Shown here in pieces: positions 34,046 through 46,331 of a DNA stretch of 64,000 nucleotides. The notes beneath the pieces were generated by a model. That model did not search any database. It was not told the DNA's origin and saw only the letters and a list, made by a program, of their open reading frames with translations. This stretch comes from Ottelia alismoides. Lineage: Eukaryota; Streptophyta; Magnoliopsida; Alismatales; Hydrocharitaceae. Location: assembly GCA_037367405.1 (NCBI GenBank), contig JAZKJV010010622.1, positions 496,001 to 560,000 of the forward strand, written 5' to 3'. Position numbers and translations under genes: made by a program. How positions within the stretch are numbered: position 1 is the stretch's first letter; each line of letters opens with the position of its first letter.

Positions 34046-35140
34046 AATATGATTTGGCATCAAAGGCTTGGTCATTTATCTATTGATAGGATCAATAGAT
34101 TGATAAAGGATGGATCTTTGGATTTTCTACAGGTTCAATCTTTACCTACCTGTGAACATTGCATTTGAGGTAAAATGACCATGATGCCTTTCCGTAACAA
34201 GGTTATGAGATACGAAGGTATTCTTGACCTAATACATACTGATGTATGTGGTCCCTTCAGTATCGCAACTAGAAATTGATATCAATATTATTTGACGTTT
34301 ATTGATGACCATTTACGATATGGGTTTATCTTCCTACTATGTCATATATCTGAAACCTTTGAAAAGTTCAAAGAGTTTAAGGCTTTGGTTGAAAACCAAA
34401 CCGATAGGAAGATTAAACATATTCGATCTGATCGAGGTGGTGAGTACCTCTCAGATGAATTCAAGGAATATCTTAAAAAGAATGGAATTGTATCCAATCT
34501 CACTCTCCCTGGAACTCCCCAACTTAATGGTGTTGCCGAAAGACGCAACAAGACCATCATGGACATGGTCAATTCAATGATGAGCAAAGCACGTTTACCT
34601 CTTAGTTTATGGGGATATGCAGCACAGATTGCATTATATATCCTAAATAAGATTCCTAGCAAATCTATACCCAAGACTCCTCACGAGCTCTGGTATGGTA
34701 CCAAGCCTAGTGTTAAACATTTGAGGGTTTGGGGTTGCTTGGTCCATGCGAAGAACGTGGACGCAAGTAAGCTAGAATCTCGCACTTGTTAGTGCTACTT
34801 CATTGGGTATGTTAAAGATGGTATTGGATACCAGCCTTATGACCCTAAGACCCACAAGTTTTTTATCTCTAGGGATGTGAAATTTCTTGAGGATGATTTC
34901 CTTAAAGGTCAAGACAGAAATGAAGAAGAGGAACTCATTGAATCCCCTGAGGATTCTGAGATTCCTGAACTAGAAACTGAAGATATAAATAAAGATGAAA
35001 TGCACATGCCTCTTAGAAAGAGTTCGAGGGTGGTTTCACCACCTGAAAGGTATGGATTCCATGTGTCAGGTGAGACTGACAATGATCCCTCTTCATTTGA
35101 TGAAGCACTCGCGATCATGACATGGATAGATGGATGCTAG
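34046..35140 (+). pseudogene. Integrase of the copia element (broken)
   Basis: The zinc-binding part is WHQRLGHLSIDR and TCEHC, an HHCC finger, followed by a TGA. After HTDVCGPFS (first catalytic Asp) and another TGA, the frame 34292-34792 gives HIRSDRGGEYLSDEF (second Asp) and NGVAERRNKTIMDM (Glu). The DDE triad is therefore complete. A TAG at 34790 interrupts the frame, which then continues through FIGYVKDGIGY to the acidic linker before RT at 35140. The order integrase before RT identifies Ty1/copia. Confidence 0.9.
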
Positions 35141-36170
35141 CAATGAAGTCAGAAATTGACTCCATGCATAAAAATGGTGTATGGACCCTAGAGGATCCAC
35201 CTAAAGGGGTAAAACCCAGTGAGTGTAAATGGATCTTCAAGAGAAAAATGGGACCTGATGGGAAAGTAGAGACTTTCAAAGCACGGCTCGTAGCCAAGTG
35301 CTACACACAGAGAGAAGGCATCGACTACGATGAGACATTCTCTTCTGTGGCTATGCTTAAGTCCATCAGGACACTACTAGATATAGCTGCATCTCTTGAC
35401 CACGACATCTGGCAGATGGATGTCAACTGCTTTCCTCAATGGATACCTCGAGGAGGATATCTATATGGAGCAGCCCCAGGGCTTCATAGTTGAGGATGGA
35501 AAAGTATGCAAGCTGAAGAAAACCATCTATGGGCTCAAACAAGCTTATCATAGCTGGAACATTAGATTTGACGAAACCATAAAGAGTTATGATTTTGTGC
35601 AAAATCCTGATGAATCTTGTGTGTACAAGAAGCTTAGTGGGAGCGTCATTGTGTTCATCGTGCTTTACGTAGATGATATCCTTATCATTGGGAATAATAC
35701 AGGAATGATGATCATTGTGAAGATTTAGCTATCCCATACCTTCGAGATGAAAGATCTTATAGAAGCATCTTACATCTTAGGCCTTAAGTTGTTCAGAAAT
35801 CGAGAAAAGAGGATATTGGGATTATCACAACATGGATACATTAAGAAGATTCTTGAACGATTCCGTATGGATAGTTCTAAGAAAGGATTCCTCCCCTTAA
35901 GACATGGTATCCATCTATCAAAAGGGATGGCTGCTCAAAGTGTTGCGGAAAAGAAGGCCATGGCTGGATGCCCCTACGCATCAGCTGTAGGAAGCTTAAT
36001 GTATGCCATGATGTGTACTAGGCCAGGCATCTGCCATGTAGTGGGAGTGGTAAGTCATTACCAATCCTTCTATGGAGAGCAACACTGGAATGCAGTAAAG
36101 AACATATTCAAATATCTGAGACGGACGCAAGATTACATCTTGGTCTATGGGGATGGTGATCTTCAAGTCT
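35122..36170 (+). pseudogene. Reverse transcriptase of the copia element (broken)
   Basis: The frame 35122-35493 has NGVWTLEDPPKGVKPSECKW, KARLVAKCYTQREGIDYDET and IWQMDV. A frame change near 35430 leads to FLNGYLEEDIYMEQPQGF, KLKKTIYGLKQAYHSW and the active-site LYVDDILIIGN in the frame 35396-35728. A further stop near 35728 precedes the frame 35747-36265. The YVDD motif is intact. RT copies the element RNA into DNA. Confidence 0.92.
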
Positions 36171-36648
36171 TGAGATATACAGATTCAGACTTCCAATCAG
36201 ATATTGATGATCGAAAGTTGACATCAGGGTTTGTTTTCCTGTTGAACGGTGGTGTTGTGAGCTAGAGAAGAAATAAGCAGGACCTACGGCGGATTCAACA
36301 ACAGAAGCCTAATACATTGCCGCATCGGATGCTGCAAAGGAGGCGGTGTGGTTGCGCAATTTCATCTTGGAGCTTGGCGTAGTTTCCTCTGATACTCCCA
36401 TCCCGTCACTTTGCGCTAACACGAGAGACATTGCCCAGATAAAGGAACCAAGATGGCATAAAAAGAGCAAGCACGTGGAAAGAAAATACCACATCATTCG
36501 GGAGATTCAAAAGCATGGTGATATCATCATCATCAAGGTGGCCTCTGCCGACAACGTTGCTGATCCTCTTACCAAACCTCTGACACAGAAGATTTTCGAC
36601 CAGCATGTAATGAGTATGGGTTTACGGATTGTGCCTGAATGGTTCTGA
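36171..36648 (+). pseudogene. RNase H of the copia element (broken)
   Basis: RYTDSDFQSDIDDRKLTSGF marks the start of RNase H. A TAG near 36263 stands where the frame normally has Trp, and a frameshift follows. The frame 36346-36648 then carries the end: KHVERKYHIIREIQKHGD, VASADNVADPLTKPL and the final WF before the stop at 36646. It ends 15 bp before the 3' LTR. Confidence 0.88.
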
Positions 36649-36663
36649 GGGCTAGTGGCAGAT
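36649..36663 (+). other. Polypurine tract of the copia element
   Basis: GGGCTAGTGGCAGAT stands directly before the LTR start TGTTGG. Plant copia elements typically have CAAGTGGGAGAT-like tracts here, so this one is slightly decayed. Confidence 0.75.
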
Positions 36664-39109
36664 TGTTGGACATGTGAGCCCCGTGAGAACCATTCTTACA
36701 ATAAATGTTATTGTAATATATATGTTTATCAATAAAAGTTATTGATGTTTCAGTCCCTTTCTGAAATTAAATGAATGAATGCACTATAAGGTCCCTCTGT
36801 ATAATTAGGGTTATGTACCATGGCCATCTTGATGATCATATAGTCGTTGATTCACTAAATGAATCATAGAGGCTGGTGTTTGGATGAATATCTAAAGAGA
36901 TAGATAGAGGACTCATCAAGCACCGTCAAATGATCATTAAGGGATGATCTCTAGCCTGAGTAGGAGACGTCAATCCTTTCTCACATAGGCTGATATCCGA
37001 CCAACCTCTTGATGCAGGTCCTCTGCATAGGAATAGTGATTCGAAGGTGTCATATTAGTTAGGTCAATGGGTTGACATAACGAGATCTAGATAGCCTAAG
37101 TCCTATGTTGAATGCTGTCACAGCATAGGCACACATCCTCTAACCGGGGACAGATGTGTTACTATATGTCTGAGTGTGTACATTTAGCAGACCAATAGGT
37201 TGATGACCTACCCAAGGTCTATACACCGACGCGCTGGTGTGCTTGTAAGGGCATATGAGTAATATGATCTCTCAAAGGGATCATACATGTTCACTTATGA
37301 ACCAGAAGACATGAGCTCACTCATGAGGTATTGGGACCGATCAAATTCCATGCATGGTCATCGTGCTTTAGAAGAATGACAAGAATTTGAAGGTATGATA
37401 TATGCTTTGGGAAAGCATATGATCAAATCTGATTCCCAATGACCAAGATTGAGAAGCTTGATATCAAGCCCTGAAGAAGAACGTGTAAAATTGATCTTGA
37501 TCTTTAGGTTGATCATAGTCTTCCAGTATGCAGGATGTACAGGTATTGGGAATACTTGAGGATGATGTGATCATAAACGATTGTATAACCATGACGCTTC
37601 CATTCCGAGGGAGTGATGAACATGTCTGGATTTTAGTGACTCCTCTCAGTAGAGAAGCAATCTGATCTTGGTCCAAGTGTTTGGACATTGGTCTGAATGA
37701 GATTCAGATTTAATGAGAAGATTAGATTTGCGGTCTTGATTTAATCAAGCATCTATGGGAGGTACGTAAGATCTGGATTTGAGATGAGATCTCAACATCC
37801 AAGTCACTATACGTGGAACAATACAATTGCCCTGTCCTTATCTCCAAGTATCTGCGGAGAAAGCGCATTATTCTTGAAGATGTTCAAGAATAATTCATTC
37901 GATGAATTATATATCCAAGCAACAAGATGGTGATAATTAAATGAGATCTAATTATCAAGAATAATATGAATGGGATTCATATTATGAGAATTATTATCCA
38001 AGATAATTAAATGGGATTTGATTATCAAGTATTACAGATTATGGATAGTGATATCCATTATATCTGTATATATATATATATTATAAATGTGATTTATAAT
38101 ATATTTGAGAGAGAGAGAGCACCTTTAGAAATAACATTTGTTAATTATTAATGTAAATTGGATGCACATTAAGCAATTAATTTGAAATGCAATTTAAAAT
38201 TTAGTTTGGGTGTGAATGTGATTCACATATTTTCAATGGCATGATTGAAATATTCACTAATTAATTGGGAATTAATTTAGTGGATATTTTTGCAACAAAA
38301 ATACACTAATTAATTTGGAATTAATTTAGTGGATAATGTTGCAAATGATTAAGAGATAATTAGATGAAAGAAAAAAATGGATAATGCACCACAAAAATGA
38401 GGTAGCGTCACCCATGACTTGGTCATGGGTGACGCCCTATTTTTGTGGGGTGAATCATCATTTTTTTATTAACCTATTATCTTGTGTTTATTGATTTATT
38501 TATTGAATTAAATTATGTTAATGATAATGCAACATATATTTAATTTAAAATAAATTAATATGTTGTTGTTTTTAAAACAACAATGATCATAGCCATTGAT
38601 TTAATATACATATCAATCTAACCATTGATTTTGTATATGCCATGGATTGTGATCCATGGACTTCCAAACTAATATAAATAGAGGGCAAACTTAGCCTCTC
38701 TAAAGATACAACGATCAAGAGTTGTACATGCCTACTCTTCTTTCTCTTTCTCTCATTCTCATCCTCTCTCTCTCTATCTCTCTAAGGTGACCGCCCACCT
38801 TGTGTTTTGAGAGAACTTGCAATCGTCTCCACGCCGTTGTGATGTCGTTTCGATTGCATGTGGATCTCCATTGACGGATTTCATTGGATGAAATCAGGAG
38901 ATTCAAGGCTTGGATCTTCATCGAGGATTGCGAGAGAAACGCATCTCATCATCGCGCCCGCAAGTGCCATCTTCGTGGTGGTTTCATCGCTTGAATAAAA
39001 AATTTTAATTTCCGCTGCACCTTGCAACTAGTGCAACTAGTCGCCCCGATCGCAAGAGATGCGATCAACGTGCTTCCGTGATGCGCTTGAGGATTCCTCG
39101 TATCCTTCA
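36664..39109 (+). repeat. 3' LTR of the copia element
   Basis: The 2446-bp LTR starts TGTTGGACATG and ends CCTTCA, followed by the duplication GGAAT (39110-39114). It shows the state before the MULE insertion near 37390. Compared with the 5' LTR it lacks about 120 bp near 38978. It has the run of short hairpins (37925-38335), the strong hairpin near 38405 and the better TATA box. Confidence 0.95.
38673..38684 (+). promoter_or_regulatory. TATA box of the copia LTR
   Basis: TATAAATAGAGG is a canonical plant TATA box. A CT-rich leader starts about 55 bases downstream. The solo LTR has TATAAAAGGAGA at the same place (50611-50622, minus strand). The 5' LTR, which would drive the element, has a mutated version near 30393. 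Confidence 0.7.
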
Positions 39110-39114
39110 GGAAT

Positions 39115-40470
39115 ATGTACAACAAGGTGGAGTGGTGATGGGGCGATGTTCGAGGTAGTGTACCGACCGAACGAGGAAGATCTTGGGAGATCTATGTACT
39201 CGGAGTGGATCACGGATGAATAGAGACAAAATCTCATGATGGGTCCCATCCTTCTCGAGCAACACATCACGTGTGAAAAAAATCAAGAAATGGGTCTAGG
39301 TGTGTCAAGGCAAGTCCTAGGAAAGGACAGTTGCCCGAAGTCAACTGCAGACTCAATATGATTGGTCCACATGGACTAATTAGGAAAAAAGTGACATCAA
39401 ATTATTTGTAAATTCCAAATTAAATGATAATTATTTATTTAAATTAAAGTTATAAAACAATGTTTACTATATTCAATAGTATTCTATTATTATGTTTACT
39501 TTTTTTAGAGGTATATAATTACAAGTTACTTTTTAGGGTCACTATGTAGGTATATTTATCTATGTTTTTAGTCTTTTATTTTTATTTCGTATAGTTAATT
39601 TTATTACTTAATTTTATTATTTTATAAAATTATAATCTATTTTTATGTACTTAAATGTATTTTTACTATATTTTTCTGATATATTCTATACACTTAATTA
39701 AATAGGCATATTTTTTATATATGTATTTCGTCTATGTATTTTATATACATATTTTATTTTAATGTTTTATTCTAGTTTTAATATGTACATATATTATAAA
39801 TACTATCTAAAAAATTATAAAAAATAAAAACAATAAAAATAATAAATAAATTGATTATTTTAATGGGGTATACTAAACACTTTAACCCCAAAAAATCTGA
39901 AACCATCTTCATTAAATATCTTATTAAAAACTATATACAATTAAAGGTGATTTTGATATATTTTGATTTTTATTTGAGATATACGGTTCCGAGAATTTGG
40001 AATTTTGGAATTTTATTCAGAGTATAACTTTTATTCTGTATATTATTTTTGTGTAAACTCAATTTTGTATTTTTTATATTTTATTATATACAATTTTCAT
40101 GACAAAGTTTCTTTATTTGAGGTGTAAAAGGTGGAAAAATAAAATAGGTCCCAAAATTGAATAATAAATAACTAAAAAAATTGGGATTTTATTGTATTTT
40201 GGACCCTTATCTCCCCCTACTTTATTCATTGTCGACCCCGTCATCGAGATGCCTAGGACTTGGGGTTTAGGGTCATAAGATATCTTTGATATTTTATTCT
40301 CTTTCTTTTTTCTTTATTCTATAATTTTGGCATTAAAAAAATATTTTGTACCATATTTACACAAGAATGCATGAATGTCAATTGATGCAAATTAGAGGTA
40401 TTTACATGTATTTACTAGGGTTTTTAAGGCCAAAATGATAGAATAAAGGTGATGAAAGGGAGATTCATCA
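39115..40470 (-). repeat. 3' LTR of C, second part (right of the copia insertion)
   Basis: The sequence continues the LTR of C. ATATGTACAACAAGGTGGAG here matches 48552 onward in the other LTR. The LTR ends AGATTCATCA at 40470, before the polypurine tract. The conserved CTTATCTCCCCCTAC motif is near 40205. Confidence 0.85.
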
Positions 40471-43140
40471 CCCCCCTATAGTTGCCTTTGCTAGTCCCTA
40501 GCAAACACTCATGCAATAAGTGCAGGAAATAAAAACAAAGAAAAGAAAAAGAATAAAAGTGGATTAAGTTAAATTGTCAAACTTCTCTTCACAAAATCAA
40601 AGTTTGGAGCTTAAGTCGGACCTTTGGAATTTTAGTGCCGTCAGAACCTTATTGGGAATCGGATTTGAAATCCAACAACCTTCGATAATCCCAAAACTTT
40701 GCTCAAGTCCCCTCAATAGCAAAGTCAAAATATTTCAACTCATAAATAAACCCTTATGACTATGAATCTGACTTGTATAGTGTAATTGATAGTGGCTCCC
40801 CTCAACTAAAATGACAAAGAGACTGACTTCTCCAGTATGACAACCGAGGGATTCCCCAATCCAGCAACTCCTTCCTTGAGGAGCAGGGTATTCCCTTATA
40901 AGTTCAAGTGACAACAAGCTCACGAGGAGGGGGTGAAGAGAAGAATGGACGGTATCCAGTGTAGCTACCTATCCTAGGATGCAAGACCAGTGTAGTCAAG
41001 TCATCCAGCTGCAGGCTCACATGATTTTACTTCAAAGCTCAAGCTTGCTTATTGACTATACAAATATATACACTCCGGCAAGCATTTTATTTTCAATCAG
41101 GGTTGTCCACTTTTTTGGAGTTTTTGGTTTTTGCCTTTATTTTTAAATATTATATACAACAACATTTACATAAGGAGTTTTTTCTCTTGAGCCAGTAGAG
41201 TATCCCTCTTTGAAGCATTATTGCAACCTACACTCTCCTGTCTTTAGACATCTCTGCCACTGGACGGGGTGGGGTGACCTTCCTCCCCTAACGAGGAAAA
41301 ATGTTTCCACTTTTGTGTGTCCCCTACCAGCAAATCTGATCCCCTCACCACTCCAACTGCGTTGAGCCAAGTGAAAGGTTCAAGTGTCCAAGTTAGGTCA
41401 TTATTGACAAGATCCATGCATGTGCTCTGAAATACTCTACTTAGGTAGTCAGGAATCTATTGAACAAAGTCTCATGATTCTCAAAGAAGTAAGTCCACTA
41501 GACATAAAGTACGTCAATTCTAGCTCCAACAAGGTTCCTGTAATTAAGTAGATTTAAGGTCCAACCAAGCTCTAATATTCAAATTTTATTTAGACATGTT
41601 CAATTATCAAACTCAATCCAAAAATTTCAATGGAAAAAAATTTTTTTTTTGTAATGCAATTTTCAACATTTTGAACTTTTTATGGAATTTTGAAAAAGGT
41701 GATGCATATGCAATTTTTGGTAAGTTTCAAAAAGATTTTGCAAATGTTTTTTGGATTTTAATTTTTGCAAAAGTTTTTATGATTTTGAAAACAAAAGAAT
41801 CTGGCATAAAAACTAGGTACAAATATTTACACAGGGATGCATCTTATATTTACAAGAGATGGATTTTAGGAATTTACAAGGGATAAGTGATCATTTTTAT
41901 TAATATATAATTAATAAAGAATTTTAGTATGATGTATACGTTCCTCAGACTTATTAGAAAATTATTTTACAAATAAACTTGGAAAATTATATTCCAAAAT
42001 AATTTCTGCAAATAATGTTTACAAACATTTACCCACATTTGAAGATCTTACAAAGGTTTTTCAAACACTATATATAGATTTTTCAAATATTTTTGAAATC
42101 ATTTTCCAAACATTTGCAAATGATTTTTCAAGCATTTTTATTTCACACAGATAAAAGGAATTTTTGCAAACAACAAATTTTACAAAGTTTGAAAATATTT
42201 AACAAAACATTTATCAAATAGTTTTAAAAAGATTTTTCAAAAAGATTTTCAAACTATTTTTCTAACATTTTGCAAAAATATTTTTACCTGATTTAACAAT
42301 TAGTAAAAGTAAAAGGAATTTGAGGAATAATCAACATCCTTTTATGAATTCAATGAAGTTAATAGGCATTTTATACAGAATGTTAGCCATATTTATTATT
42401 AGAAATACAAAAGTACGAGCTATGGCTAAAGTATATACACTGTATAGACGACCCCCTATACTTAGCTTGAGTTATGTCATCATATCTTAGAGAGAAAAAG
42501 AAAGACATAACTCGTACTGAGTATAGAAAAGTCTAAAGAATAGATAAACAAATGAATCAATGAGAAGTCCACTGTCCCCCTATACTTAGGATCAAATAAT
42601 GCTAAGTATAACATATTATACACAAGCAAGGGAGGGTTTAGGGTGGGAATGAACAAATCATAATCAGACTGTCTCCCCCTATACTTACGGTAAGATATAC
42701 CTAAGTATAGAGAAGAAGAGGAGACTGTGGAGAGGATCAAAAATTGAAAGAACTCGAAGAGCACACCCATCTATACTTATGATAAAGTACGTGCTAAGTG
42801 TAGAAGATTGACACATAGGGATGACACCTTTTTGGTAGAAAAAGAAAAATGAACAGGAAAAGAAGAAAATAAGAAAAAAAGAAGAAGATAGAAGACGAGA
42901 TCGAAGAGAATGTATACTCCTCTATATTACGGGTAAAAGAATCATAAGTATTAGCAACAACAAGAGTGATGAAACGGAACGATGAATGAACACTCGGCTC
43001 GTCCACACCCATATACTTAGGACAAAGTACGTCCTAAGCAAGGCACACAAGAAATAGTGTGGATGAGAAAAATAGGAGATGGACAGAAGAAAACAAATGA
43101 GAATATACAACGAAGTGGATGTACAAAGGATCAAGAAGGA
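40471..43140 (-). other. Polypurine tract and 3' non-coding region of C
   Basis: The region starts with CCCCCCTATAGTTGCC, the complement of the polypurine tract. It is collinear with the 3' region of A: the segment at 40490-41030 matches 2260-2800, the TTTTCAAA-type stretch is at 41590-42300, and the hairpin array is at 42451-43045. There is no supported frame. In A the pol genes follow here; in C the protease linker follows directly. Confidence 0.7.
42451..43045 (-). repeat. Hairpin / polypurine-like array of C
   Basis: Units of the type CCCCCTATACTTAG begin at about 42452, 42574, 42673, 42767, 42898 and 43007. Most have an inverted arm 25-35 bp later (for example CTAAGTATAG at 42710 and CCTAAGTGTAG-like at 42800). 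The spacing and number match A. The array is kept although pol is lost. Confidence 0.7.
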
Positions 43141-44240
43141 AGAAAGCGAACCTTCTTGTGAGACCGCTGAGAAATGGATCTGACAAGATGGATGTCGATA
43201 TCGAGGTTCACAGTGGACAGAAGTCGATCATGATCGACCTTGTGAAGACCTCAACGGTCCTAGGGTGGGGAGGCACGTACGGGTTAGTGTAAGTTTTGTG
43301 TTAGGTCTGGCCTTGGGTGTCACACAAATGTCAAAGTGAAAAGGGATGAACTCCCCATCGGAAGAAGTAAGGTCAAGGTCATCCTGCGAGGTCTCTCATA
43401 GATCAAAACCAAAAGGAACAAACTCATCTATGGAAGTAGTCGAGTCATGTTCATCCTATAAAGTCTCAATTGGGTCATCATTCTCATCAAAAGGCCTGGA
43501 TTCTTGAATAAAGGAAACCAAATCAAATTCGGCCTTAGTCTCATCACAATCTGCCCTCCGCTCAATGGTATTGATCGTATAAATACCATGGATGTCATCA
43601 ATGCATTGCCAATCACGGAAATAGGTAAATCCAAGATCTACGCATTCCGAGTTTTCATCCTTGGAGAGGAATTCTCGAGTCTCATTATCGATATAAATAA
43701 AACCTCTCGGATGTCAACAGGTAGGTCATAGGCATTGGGATCGGCAAACACAAGCATACTCTCGTGGGATGTGAGTCTCCAATCAGTAGTAGGTGTGGTA
43801 ATCAACACATCGCTCCCGACATCATAACGAAAGTGAATCTCTCTTGATCCATAGTCAGTAACAGCTCTTGCAGATGCGAGAAAATGCTGTACCAAGATGA
43901 TTTGAGAACACTCCACAGGGGTCGAGATATCCATGGGCAATACAACAAAGTTTGTAGTAAATTTCTTACCCTGAATCAGAATGATGACATTTTCAAGAAT
44001 ACCTTTAGGCCTCTTTATTGACCCATCAATGAATTGAACAATCATCCTAGTATTCTTGAGAGTCTCTAGATGAATAGATTGTACCAATGAGAAGGGTGTT
44101 ATATTGATTGATGAATCGTCGTCAAGGAGAGTTATGTCACAGAAATGGTCAGAGATGGTGCAACTCACAAGAGCAGTTACAAGGTTCCTTTTCCTAAAAG
44201 AAGGGCAGTGGGTGATGGCATGGGCAGTGGCCATGGTCAA
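43141..44240 (-). pseudogene. Protease remnant and linker of C
   Basis: The frame 43638-44240 (200 residues) contains ITLLDDDSSINITPFSLVQS, which aligns with the retropepsin core but has D-D-D where an active enzyme has D-[ST]-G. It also has FTTNFVVLPMDIS and FLASARAVTDYGSREIHFR, the second half of the domain. An acidic linker follows down to about 43400. It is the longest open coding frame in C. RT, RNase H and integrase, expected next, are missing. Confidence 0.65.
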
Positions 44241-45060
44241 GATATGGCACTCAGATCTGCTCCTCTGCCTTCTCTTCCTATGATAAGGAGCAGAAAATTA
44301 GGTCATGGCCTAGAAAAGTAGGGCATTAATGATCTCATGAATAGCGGCCACCATTTCAGGTTCAGTCAACATTTTCTTGAATGTTTGGACCTCCTTAACA
44401 AGGGAAGGGATCAAAATCATCATATACACAAGGACAACTAAGAGCAGTCTGTACAATATCATCCTCGAGGTCAAGAATGGGACAAGAAATGAATGAGGGT
44501 GTGGTCAAAGAGTCTGGCATGTGGGCCCTCTCCTCACAGTTTGAATCGATAAAATATCTCTCGAAATATTTTTGTTTTTTTTAAATTTTCTCATTTTTTG
44601 TATTTTGATCGATTGCAAGCTCTTATGAAAATCTGCAAGTGAATCCATATCATCATATCGTGAAGCACCAATGTGATTCTTAATTAGGCAGGTGAGGTCG
44701 TCATTCCTCAATTCATATCCCCCATGGACTGGGTCAAGGTCTCAAGTGTGGATATCATGAGAGGCGAGTCCAACAGGTCAGTCTCGGGTAGATGTGAAGG
44801 TGGGAAATGTGAAGGTGGTGGTGGATAAAAATCTAAGTCCTGAAATTGTGACTGAGATGGATATGTACAAAAGCCAGGAGCAAAGACCTCCTGGAAAAAG
44901 GGAGGTGGACCAACTGGAGGGTATGGGGGATCTATGAAGGTCGAATTAAAATCACTCCAATTAGCTACCTTGAAACAAAAGAAAATGATTGGGAGAACAT
45001 GATAGTCAAGTCAAGAGAAATGATAAGAAGGCGCAAATGCGCAGAAGGATCAAGAATGCA
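44241..45060 (-). pseudogene. Gag tail remnant of C
   Basis: Only about 0.8 kb lies between the protease and the leader, compared with about 2.6 kb in A. Fragments such as the frame 44505-44711 have a coiled-coil-like, Lys-rich character. A Pro/Gly-rich stretch near 44860-44940 may be the Gag tail. The Retrotrans_gag core is not recognisable. The assignment rests mainly on position. Confidence 0.4.
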
Positions 45061-46311
45061 CACAAACAAATACAAACAAACACACACAAAATAAACCCCT
45101 TAATTTATGTACTCAACTCGATGAAGATCGTGAAAGTACGATCTTTTTAATGTTGTCTATTTTAGAGTTAGGAGAGAAGTTAGAAATTATACTAACACTT
45201 AGGTTTGATTGATGGGATTTGGGTACTAACCTTAGTGTGTATGTGAGCAAGTAAAAGCACAAACAATGAGGGGATTACTTGCCCAAACAGATATTTTTCT
45301 TTTTGATCTTTTTTAGGGTCAAGTAATATTAGCAGTCCCAATTTTATGTTATCACTTTTTTGGATTTTTAATAAGAAATGCACGTCCCTAATGAGGAAAC
45401 AATTTTACTTAGCACCTAAGTGATCAAAATCAGAGGCAAAGACTCGGAAAAGCAATGCATGGCAAATCGATGATGAATGCTAAAGCGTAATTTCTCACCA
45501 TGCCTCCATCTCTCTACATGCAAAGATGCTAGGCAAAACTAAAACCTACCTATATGGAGTGTAGGACGATGAAATCACCCTAGGTTCAGAATTGCTATTA
45601 ACGTGAAGAACCAAAGCTAATGACTCAAAAAAGAACCTAAGGGTCTGGTCTTGGAGTCTCCTCGGTGCCCACCATAGTAGGTCCTGCAAGCACATATAGA
45701 GGACTCTTGCGATGCGTGGTTCCAAGACTAAGTAAGGAGCAATTCAAAATTTGACTAAGTCCAAACAAATACTATAGGAACATGCAATGGTTATTATGTG
45801 TTTGGCCTTAGTCTATTGTCAAGAAAGTCTTAAAAGCTAGGGATCAATCACACAAAATAAGAAAACAAAAGTGCAAAAAAATAAAAAATGCGAGAATAAC
45901 AACGAAAAAACTGACGAGGCTCCCAAGGAAGCAATCCCTCTAACACTAGACCTCGTTCAGTGTGGAGTAATGTCTTGAGAGTCCTGTTTATTATAAATAA
46001 AATTGTCTCTCTCACTTAAATTACCAAAATAAATAAAATGAAATAAATGCTCAAAAAGTGTTCGTGTCTTCAAAGTCTATATAGGTCTCCTTCGGTGCTA
46101 GGTCAGAAATCTGATGTCAGTCTTCACATGGGTGCATAGGCACCTTGATTAAAGCACCTCCCTCTTAATCTGTGGTACCTCTCAACCAAGTCAACAAAGA
46201 TAGGGTGATTAGACAAGTCAAAATAATATTAAATAAAAGAGAAAATCAATAAAACAAAAACTATTGATAAATAATCCGCAATAAAAATAATGCCAATCTA
46301 TGCATAGTTGC
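45061..46311 (-). other. Untranslated leader of C
   Basis: This is collinear with the leader of A and BD, including the GGTGCCCACCATAGTAGG segment near 45664 and the stem-loop at about 45914-45957 with outer arms CGAGG and CCTCG. No reading frame is supported. Its conservation fits a signal needed for mobilisation in trans. Confidence 0.65.
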
Positions 46312-46329
46312 TCCCCAGCAACGGTGCCA
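46312..46329 (-). other. Primer binding site of C (tRNA-Asp type)
   Basis: The minus strand reads TGGCACCGTTGCTGGGGA, two bases after the LTR end. It has two differences from the perfect tRNA-Asp complement. Confidence 0.85.
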
Positions 46330-46331
46330 TT

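Larger units (their letters stand above)
26658..39109 (+). mobile_element. Full-length Ty1/copia retrotransposon with a MULE in its 5' LTR
   Basis: The element has two LTRs (26658-30953 and 36664-39109), an initiator tRNA-Met primer site, a 1.8-kb leader, gag, protease, integrase, RT, RNase H in the copia order, and a polypurine-like tract. It is flanked by GGAAT on both sides. The LTRs differ by several percent by eye, so it is younger than A, BD and C. All coding parts carry stops or frameshifts. Gag and integrase resemble the Tork/Angela-like group of plant copia elements, but I do not assign a lineage. LTRs of about 2.5 kb are long for copia. Confidence 0.95.
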
